A stretch of DNA of 64,000 bases from Sphingomonas colocasiae (GTDB taxonomy: Bacteria > Pseudomonadota > Alphaproteobacteria > Sphingomonadales > Sphingomonadaceae), in contig NZ_JAINVV010000016.1 in the NCBI RefSeq assembly GCF_019880585.1, positions 1 to 64,000 on the forward strand, read 5' to 3'. The position numbers were made by a program, and so were the translations under genes. A model generated the notes under the pieces. The model was given only the letters and a program-made list of their open reading frames with translations. It was not told the origin of the DNA and made no database searches. Below, piece after piece: positions 58,192 to 64,000 of this stretch (its first letter is position 1; every line of letters starts with the position of its first letter).

Positions 58192-60513
58192 ATGGGTTGG
58201 GGATGTGATCGATCGGCATTCAGGCGCGGCGCGGCGCTGTCAGCCATATTGCTGCCCGCATTGCTGGCGGCCGGGCCGGTGAGTGCGCAGGTCAGTGGTG
58301 CGGACTACGAACGCGCGGCGGCGATGCAGAATTTCGACAAGCGCATCGCCCGCACCACATTGGCGCCCAACTGGATCGGCGAAGGCAATCGTTTCTGGTA
58401 TCTCGACAGCTATCAGAAGCGCCGCACCTTCATGCTGGTCGATCCCGTCGCCAACCGCCAGGCACCGGCATTCGACCATGCGCGGCTGGCGAAAGGGCTT
58501 GCCGCGGCGGCGCAGATCCAGGTCGTGCCCGAAGCCTTGCCCTTCGCCAGCTTCACCTTCACGCCCGATGGCAGGGCGATCAGCTTCTCCGTGAAGGACA
58601 AGGGCTGGCGCTGCTCGCTCGCCGACTATGTCTGCGCCACGATCCCGGCGCCGGCGCGGCCGGGCGATGTGCTGTCTCCCGACGGGCGGCGCGCGGTGTT
58701 CGTGCGCGACGACAATCTGTGGATGCACGACGTCGAGACGGGCAAGGAAACCCAACTGACGCGCGATGGCACCGCCGAGAACGGCTATGCGCTGAACATG
58801 GTCATCGTCACGGTGACCTCGCGATTGACCAAGATGCCGCCGCAGCCGAGCGTCTCCTTCTCTCCGGATTCGCGCCGGCTGCTCGCCTGGCGGACCGACA
58901 TCAGCAAGACCAGCCGGACGGCGGTGATGGAAACCGAGATGGGCCGCCCGCCGCGCGTTCACGAATATCATTTCAACTATGCCGGCGATCCTGACATCGC
59001 ACAGGCCGTGCCGATGCTGATCGACCTCGACACCCAGGCGATCACGCCGGTGCAGTCGCCGCCGATGGGCCGTCATATCGATATCGAGCTGCTGACCTGC
59101 TGGGATCCGGACGCGCCGCGCCTCTGCTTCAGCGAGGATGTTCGCGGTTACAAGAGCGCGCGCATCCATGTCGTCGATGCGCTGACCGGCGCGGTGACGA
59201 CGCCGGTGACCGAGACCGCCAAGACCTTCGTTCCCAACGGATATGATGCGCGGCTGGCGGGCGACGATCTGTTCTGGACGTCGGATCGCGACGGCTGGCG
59301 GCATCTTTACCGGTTCGACAGCCGCACCGGCGCGTTGCGCAACCGGCTGACACAGGGCGACTGGGTGGTGCGCGGCATCTCCCATGTCGATCGGCGCGGC
59401 CGCTATGTCTATTTCACGGCCGGAGGCGCCGCGCCCGCCGAGGATCCGTATCAGCGCGTGCTCTATCGCGTGCGCTTCGACGGATCTGGGCTGCAGCGGC
59501 TGACGCCCGAGGATGCGGATCATGAGGTGGCCTTTTCACCCGATGGCCGTTTCTTCGTCGATACCTGGTCGCGCGTCGATCTGCCGCCGGTGAGCGTGCT
59601 GCGCGCCGCCGACGGGCGGCTGATCCGCGAACTGCAGCGGGCGGACGTGACGCGGCTGGTCGCGGCCGGCTGGAAACCGCCCGAACGCTTCAAGGTGAAG
59701 GCGGCGGACGGCGTTACCGACATATATGGCACGATCTTCCGTCCCAGCAATTTCGACCCGGCGAAACGCTATCCGGTGATCGACGGCATCTATCCGGGGC
59801 CGCAGATCATCCGATCGGCCAAGAGCTTCTCGTGGATGTTCACCGCCGCCGACACCGCGCTGGCCGAACTGGGCTTCATCGTCGTCACCATCGACGGCCG
59901 GGGCACGCCGTTCCGGTCCAAGGCATTCCATGACTATGCCTATGGCAATATGGGATCGGCGGGCGCGCTGGAGGATCATGTCGCCGGGCTGAAGCAGCTT
60001 GCGGCGCGCTATCCGGAACTCGATCTGGGCCGTGTCGGCATCTACGGCCATTCGGGCGGCGGCTTCGCCTCGACCCGCGCGATGCTGGACTATCCGGATT
60101 TCTACAAGGTCGCGGTGTCGTCCGCCGGCAATCACGATCAGCGCGCCTATATCTCGGCCTGGGGCGAACGCTATCAGGGCTGGCCGGTCGGCGACAATTA
60201 TCTGAGCCAGGCCAATCCGCCGCTGGCGGGCAAGCTGAAGGGCAAGCTGATGCTGGTCCATGGCAGCATGGACGACAATGTCTCGCCCGATCACACCATG
60301 CAGATGGCCAATGCGCTGATCGCCGCGAACAAGAATTTCGACATGTTGATCCTGCCCAATCGCAATCATGGGATGGTGGACGTGAACGCGGTGAGCAAGG
60401 GCGCGCCGCCCGAGCCCGACCTCTACCCCGTCCGCCGCACATGGGACTATTTCGTCCAGAACCTGCTGGGGGCCACGCCGCCCGCCGATTTCCTCCTGAA
60501 GCGGGAGCAATAG
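58192..60513 (+). CDS. Exported S9 dipeptidyl-peptidase IV-like serine peptidase
   Basis: 773 residues, GGGGAGAGAG before ATG 58192. Signal peptide ends V-S-A-Q-V near residue 34. N-terminal beta-propeller (DPP4-type) to about residue 500, then the peptidase domain with G-H-S621-G-G-G, an Asp in G-S-M-D-D-N-V, and His in N-R-N-H-G. DPP4-like enzymes remove N-terminal dipeptides after proline in the periplasm. It is 31 bases after the MFS gene and 1 base before the amidohydrolase, so co-translated. Substrate specificity is not visible. Confidence 0.9.
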   Translation: MGWGCDRSAFRRGAALSAILLPALLAAGPVSAQVSGADYERAAAMQNFDKRIARTTLAPNWIGEGNRFWYLDSYQKRRTFMLVDPVANRQAPAFDHARLAKGLAAAAQIQVVPEALPFASFTFTPDGRAISFSVKDKGWRCSLADYVCATIPAPARPGDVLSPDGRRAVFVRDDNLWMHDVETGKETQLTRDGTAENGYALNMVIVTVTSRLTKMPPQPSVSFSPDSRRLLAWRTDISKTSRTAVMETEMGRPPRVHEYHFNYAGDPDIAQAVPMLIDLDTQAITPVQSPPMGRHIDIELLTCWDPDAPRLCFSEDVRGYKSARIHVVDALTGAVTTPVTETAKTFVPNGYDARLAGDDLFWTSDRDGWRHLYRFDSRTGALRNRLTQGDWVVRGISHVDRRGRYVYFTAGGAAPAEDPYQRVLYRVRFDGSGLQRLTPEDADHEVAFSPDGRFFVDTWSRVDLPPVSVLRAADGRLIRELQRADVTRLVAAGWKPPERFKVKAADGVTDIYGTIFRPSNFDPAKRYPVIDGIYPGPQIIRSAKSFSWMFTAADTALAELGFIVVTIDGRGTPFRSKAFHDYAYGNMGSAGALEDHVAGLKQLAARYPELDLGRVGIYGHSGGGFASTRAMLDYPDFYKVAVSSAGNHDQRAYISAWGERYQGWPVGDNYLSQANPPLAGKLKGKLMLVHGSMDDNVSPDHTMQMANALIAANKNFDMLILPNRNHGMVDVNAVSKGAPPEPDLYPVRRTWDYFVQNLLGATPPADFLLKREQ

Positions 60514-60514
60514 G

Positions 60515-61936
60515 ATGATCAATCGCACAATGCGGCGGCTGGCGCGGTTGCTCGCCATCGGCCTGGCCTTTCCGGCGATGCAGCCCGTGGCGGCGCAGGA
60601 TACGGGGCCCGATGCGCCGCCGATCAACGATCGCGGCCAATGGCTGCCATCGTCGGTGCCGACATCGGACGATGTGCTGCGCATCCCGGTTCCGGCCGAT
60701 TACAATGCGCCAAAGGGATCGTTCGTGCTGGTCGGCGGGCGGTTGTTCGACGGCACCGGCGCGGCCGCGCGGCCGGCGACGATCGTGGTGCAGGGCAAGC
60801 GGATCACCGCGATCCTGAAGCCGGGCGAACAGGCCTGGCCCGCCGACGCCGTCGTGTACGACGTCACCGGCAAGACGGTGATGCCTGGGCTGATCGACCT
60901 CCATACCCACCTGACCTATGTCGAGAAGTTCGACGCAGGTTTCCAGGATGCGATCAACAGCGGCGCGGATTCAGCGATGCGCGCGGTTTCGCGCATGGGC
61001 ATCTTCCTGCAATCGGGCGTCACCAGCGTGCGCGACGTCGCCTCGGCTGGCGACGTGCCCTTCGTGCTGAAGCGCTGGCAGGCATCCGGCCGCATCGCGG
61101 GGCCGCGCATCTTTGCGGCGGGCCAGTTGATCACCGCGACGGGCGGCCATGGCGACGGGCTGGGAACCGCGCCGGAAAACCCGCTGGGCACGGTGCGGCT
61201 GGCCTCCGGCCCCGATCAGTGGCGCGAGGCCGTCCGGCTGCAGTTCCGCCAGGGCGCCGATCTGATCAAGCTGGCGAGCGAATATTCGCAGGCCGAGATC
61301 GACGCGGCGGTGGACGAGGCGCACTCGCTGGGCCTGCCCGTCACCGTGGATGCGGAGACCCGCTATATCGACATGGCGATCAAGGCCGGGGTGGATTCGA
61401 TCGAGCACCCGTTGCCGCGCAGCGATGCCGCGATCGCGCTGATGGCGAAGCGCAAGATCGCCTCGGTGCCGACGCTGGTTCCCTATCGTATCATCCAGCG
61501 CAACAGCGGCGGCTATTTCGGATCGACCTCGCGCCGGTTCGAGCTCAACGAGACCACCATCGTCGAGATGATGCGGAAGATGAAGAAGGCCGGCATCAAG
61601 ATGGGTGTCGGCACCGATCTGGTCACCGACTGGATCGATTATATGCCGGGCGCCTATATCGACGAGTTGCGCGCCTTTGTCGAAGTCGGCTTCAGCCCAC
61701 GCGAGGCACTGGTCGCGGCGACGAAGACCAGTGCGGAGATCCTGCGCATGGCGGACAGGCTGGGCACGATCGAGCCCGGCAAGCTGGCCGACATCATCGT
61801 CGTCGACGGCAATCCCGATGAGGATCTGAATGCGCTGGAGCGGGTGACCACCGCGTTCGTCAACGGCCGGCTGATGCTCAAGGACGGGCGCGTCCATCCG
61901 CCGGCGCATGTGGAGAAGCCAATGCCCAAGCGATGA
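60515..61936 (+). CDS. Exported amidohydrolase (imidazolonepropionase/prolidase-like)
   Basis: 473 residues. Signal peptide ends V-A-A-Q-D near residue 29. Metal-binding motifs: H130-x-H132 in L-I-D-L-H-T-H, Lys252 in L-I-K-L-A-S as probable carboxylated lysine, H298 in S-I-E-H, and D368 in G-V-G-T-D. The expected first His of the V-A-V-H-A-H segment is Asp279 here (T-V-D-A-E), an odd substitution at a metal ligand. Members hydrolyse Xaa-Pro dipeptides, N-acyl amino acids or ring amides. It starts one base after the S9 peptidase stop, so the two are likely coupled and complete peptide breakdown in the periplasm. Confidence 0.85.
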   Translation: MINRTMRRLARLLAIGLAFPAMQPVAAQDTGPDAPPINDRGQWLPSSVPTSDDVLRIPVPADYNAPKGSFVLVGGRLFDGTGAAARPATIVVQGKRITAILKPGEQAWPADAVVYDVTGKTVMPGLIDLHTHLTYVEKFDAGFQDAINSGADSAMRAVSRMGIFLQSGVTSVRDVASAGDVPFVLKRWQASGRIAGPRIFAAGQLITATGGHGDGLGTAPENPLGTVRLASGPDQWREAVRLQFRQGADLIKLASEYSQAEIDAAVDEAHSLGLPVTVDAETRYIDMAIKAGVDSIEHPLPRSDAAIALMAKRKIASVPTLVPYRIIQRNSGGYFGSTSRRFELNETTIVEMMRKMKKAGIKMGVGTDLVTDWIDYMPGAYIDELRAFVEVGFSPREALVAATKTSAEILRMADRLGTIEPGKLADIIVVDGNPDEDLNALERVTTAFVNGRLMLKDGRVHPPAHVEKPMPKR

Positions 61937-62112
61937 TCGCGAACGTCCGGCACCAAACCTTCAACGGATGCTGGACAATGTTTCCCGCACGCGCCATGGC
62001 GCCCGCGCATATCGCCGATAACCCCTTCGCACATGCAATATTTGCACGCGGTGGCAATGCTTTGTCACAAGCGGGCAATGCTGGCGAACATGTTGCCGCA
62101 TAACCTGGCTGC

Positions 62113-62159
62113 CTCTGCGGGATGCTGCACGGCGAAGTCCAGATGCATCACCCGCAGAG
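62113..62159 (+). promoter_or_regulatory. 9-bp inverted repeat in the porin leader
   Basis: CTCTGCGGG (62113-62121) and CCCGCAGAG (62151-62159) pair perfectly around a 29-base loop, 46 bases before the porin start. It may be an mRNA structure or an operator. The rest of 61937-62204 holds no gene. Confidence 0.4.
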
Positions 62160-62204
62160 CGCAGGACGGAACAATCACCCAACGAAACAAAAAGGGGATT
62201 GTTC

Positions 62205-63017
62205 GTGAAGAAGTATCTCGTAGCCGCTTGCGCGATGTTACTGCCGGCCGTGCCCGCCGCGGCGCAGGAAGAAGAGAAGGGCCCGATCACCGTTTCCGGC
62301 TCGGTCGCGCTGGTCAGCGATTATCGCTTCCGTGGCGTTTCCCAGACCGATGAGGAAATGGCGATCCAGGGCGGCTTCACGGTTGCGCATGAATCGGGGC
62401 TTTATGCGGGCACATGGGCTTCCAACCTGGCCGGCTGGGGTACGTTCGGCGGCGCGAACATGGAACTCGATCTGTATGCCGGTTATAAATTCCCGATCGG
62501 TGCGGCGACGCTCGATGTCGGCCTGACCTGGTACATGTATCCCGGCGGCCTCGACACCACCGATTTCGCCGAGCCCTATGTGAAGCTGAGCACCACCGCC
62601 GGCCCCGTCTCGCTGCTCGCCGGCGTCGCCTATGCGCCCGCGCAAAAGGCGCTGGGGAACGTCACCAACACACCGGGCAGCCGCGCGGGCGACAAGGAAG
62701 ACAATCTGTACCTCTGGGGCGATATCTCCGGTGGAATCCCCGGCACGCCCGTGACGCTGAAGAGCCATCTGGGCTATTCGAGCGGCAATCCCGGCCTTGG
62801 GCCGAACGGCACCAGCCTGGCGCCGACCGGCAAATATTGGGACTGGATGCTGGGCGCCGACCTCGCGCTCGGGCCGGTCACCCTGGGGGTCGCCTATATC
62901 GACACCAGCATCTCGAACGCGGACCGCGCCTATATCCTGCCCAATTTCGCGAACACGAAGAATGGCGGTAATATCGGCGGCGCGAAGGTCGTCGGTTCGA
63001 TCACCGCGGCGTTCTGA
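62205..63017 (+). CDS. TorF-family outer-membrane porin
   Basis: 270 residues from GTG 62205, preceded by AGGGGA at 6 bases; TTG 62199 is too near that site. Signal peptide ends A-A-A-Q-E near residue 21. The mature protein shows alternating strands with S-D-Y-R-F-R-G-V-S-Q at about 39-48, the hallmark of the TorF/Gcw_chp putative-porin family, and ends S-I-T-A-A-F. It likely forms a small outer-membrane barrel. Stand-alone gene; a perfect hairpin follows. Confidence 0.88.
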   Translation: MKKYLVAACAMLLPAVPAAAQEEEKGPITVSGSVALVSDYRFRGVSQTDEEMAIQGGFTVAHESGLYAGTWASNLAGWGTFGGANMELDLYAGYKFPIGAATLDVGLTWYMYPGGLDTTDFAEPYVKLSTTAGPVSLLAGVAYAPAQKALGNVTNTPGSRAGDKEDNLYLWGDISGGIPGTPVTLKSHLGYSSGNPGLGPNGTSLAPTGKYWDWMLGADLALGPVTLGVAYIDTSISNADRAYILPNFANTKNGGNIGGAKVVGSITAAF

Positions 63018-63023
63018 CCGCGC

Positions 63024-63053
63024 GGGCGCGGCGGATGCCGATCCGCCGCGCCC
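63024..63053. terminator. 13-bp perfect hairpin between convergent genes
   Basis: GGGCGCGGCGGAT (63024-63036) and ATCCGCCGCGCCC (63041-63053) pair perfectly with a 4-base loop. It starts 7 bases after the porin stop. No T tract, but the very strong stem can end transcription. Confidence 0.75.
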
Positions 63054-63195
63054 CGATGTGTGCCCAATTTCCGGTACAACGCGGTTCATGCGTCGCCACC
63101 CCGTCGCACAACGGCGAATTGGAGGTGCGGCCATTGCTCGGCGAAATGGACACTCTTGAGAGCATCGTGCGGAAAAGCAGGCGCAGGGCGGCGTG

Positions 63196-64000
63196 TCAGT
63201 CGCCGAGCAGGCCGCGCTGGGTGGCGACTTCGATCGCCAGGCGGCGGGTGTTGACGCCCAGCTTCCTGAAGATGTTCTTCATGTGGAACTTGACGGTATT
63301 GTCGGTGGTGTCGAGACGCCGGGCAATCTCCTTGTTCGAGCCGCCGCCCTGCAATTGCTGGAGGACGGCGAGTTCGGCGGGCGTGAAGATGGCGGCGCCG
63401 ACGGTTTCGTCGGTCGCGGCGGCGCCGTCGAAGGCGATGAGCAGGTGCGAGATCCAGGCGTAGAGCGCCTCGGTCATCGCGCCGACGCCGATATGCGCGA
63501 CGGTGTCGCGCAGCAGCGCGCGGACCACCGGTCCTTCGTCGAGAAAGGGGCGGACGAGCCCTTCGCGCATGGTTTCGGTGAGCGCCTGCCGCATGCTCGA
63601 GACGGCGAGATCGATCTCTCCCGCCTTGCGCCAGGCGATCGCCTTGAGGATCCGGCACTGGACGAGGTGCAGGCCCGCGTCGCATTCATGCGCGTGCCGT
63701 TCCAGTTCCGCGAGCCGTTCGAGCGCCTCGCGCGGATCCTCTCGGGCGATGGCGAGCCGCGCCTGGCCGGCGATCGCCTCGTCTCGTTCGATCCAGCCCG
63801 TCACCGGATAATGCAGACCGGCGGCGATATCCGCGAGACCGCCGTCTTCGGCGGCGCGCTCCGCTTCGGCAAGCGCGCCCGCCGCGAGCAGGAGCTGGAC
63901 GCGCCTCGATACGAGATTGAACGACAGGCGCGGCAAGCCGAGCCGGCGGGCGGCGTCGTTCCCTTCGTCGAGCACGGCGCGCGCCGCATCGATGCCGGTT
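63196..64000 (-). CDS. MalT-like LuxR-family regulator (N-terminus outside window)
   Basis: At least 268 codons are open from the right edge to the stop at 63196, so the 5' end is missing. The visible part is helical (TPR-like: A-L-A-E-A-E-R-A-A-E, A-L-E-R-L-A-E-L-E). Its C-terminal LuxR helix-turn-helix reads F-T-P-A-E-L-A-V-L near the start, N-K-E-I-A-R-R-L-D-T-T-D-N-T-V-K-F-H-M-K-N-I-F-R-K-L-G-V in the core. This is the layout of large ATP-dependent MalT/LAL regulators, whose N-terminal STAND ATPase would lie upstream. Targets unknown. It converges with the porin. Confidence 0.85.
   Translation of the reverse strand, partial: TGIDAARAVLDEGNDAARRLGLPRLSFNLVSRRVQLLLAAGALAEAERAAEDGGLADIAAGLHYPVTGWIERDEAIAGQARLAIAREDPREALERLAELERHAHECDAGLHLVQCRILKAIAWRKAGEIDLAVSSMRQALTETMREGLVRPFLDEGPVVRALLRDTVAHIGVGAMTEALYAWISHLLIAFDGAAATDETVGAAIFTPAELAVLQQLQGGGSNKEIARRLDTTDNTVKFHMKNIFRKLGVNTRRLAIEVATQRGLLGD

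Overview
The window is high-GC DNA with the gene style of an alphaproteobacterium of the order Sphingomonadales (Sphingomonas, Sphingobium, Novosphingobium or a relative). The reasons are five TonB-dependent receptors (TBDRs) in 64 kb, each beside hydrolases, oxygenases or regulators, a TorF-type porin, giant surface proteins, and strong GC3 codon bias. No rRNA, tRNA, CRISPR array or complete mobile element was seen. Species cannot be fixed from the sequence alone.

Layout. 1-3.6 kb: the start of a giant repeat adhesin on the minus strand, running off the left edge. 3.9-7.2 kb: a divergent pair of a Fes/IroE-type esterase and a TBDR. 7.3-9.9 kb: two small membrane proteins and a Kef-type K+/H+ antiporter. 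10.1-20.2 kb: one 3,368-residue autotransporter built from nested duplications. 20.5-25.1 kb: an accessory island. A high-GC carrier protein there switches abruptly to a low-GC C-terminal domain carrying an ADP-ribosyltransferase-like motif. It is followed by a low-GC 106-residue candidate immunity gene, two decayed REP-associated tyrosine transposases (RAYT) facing each other, a headless low-GC coding tail, and a TPR protein that looks like a second immunity gene. 25.1-29.2 kb: minus-strand metabolic genes (MDR oxidoreductase, small lipoprotein, amidase, DgcN/DUF1611), interrupted by a bipartite REP-like hairpin element.

29.3-35.7 kb: a compact protein with two H-x-T-x motifs, then a tightly packed unit of TBDR, M29/NicX-fold enzyme, MFS transporter, TetR regulator and SnoaL-like protein, which looks like an uptake-and-catabolism module. 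35.7-38.8 kb: methionine aminopeptidase translationally coupled to a ParD-like protein, then htpG with a minisatellite across its stop codon. 39.0-48.8 kb: PPOX flavoprotein and AraC regulator, lipoprotein, Tat-exported S9 peptidase divergent from a TBDR, a second AraC regulator, a NYN RNase-like protein, and an unusual two-winged-helix regulator.

49.5-61.9 kb: two catabolic or scavenging units separated by a TetR gene. The first is TBDR, Rieske oxygenase, NTF2-like and SRPBCC proteins. The second is TBDR, MFS, S9 peptidase and amidohydrolase, with a candidate TetR operator in its promoter region. 62.2-64 kb: a TorF-type porin and, convergent, the 3' part of a MalT-like LuxR regulator cut by the right edge.

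The recurring theme is substrate capture by TBDRs coupled to periplasmic hydrolysis, inner-membrane export or import, and local regulation. The most unusual part is the 20.5-25.1 kb island, which has the architecture of a polymorphic-toxin locus with a displaced second toxin-tail/immunity cassette.
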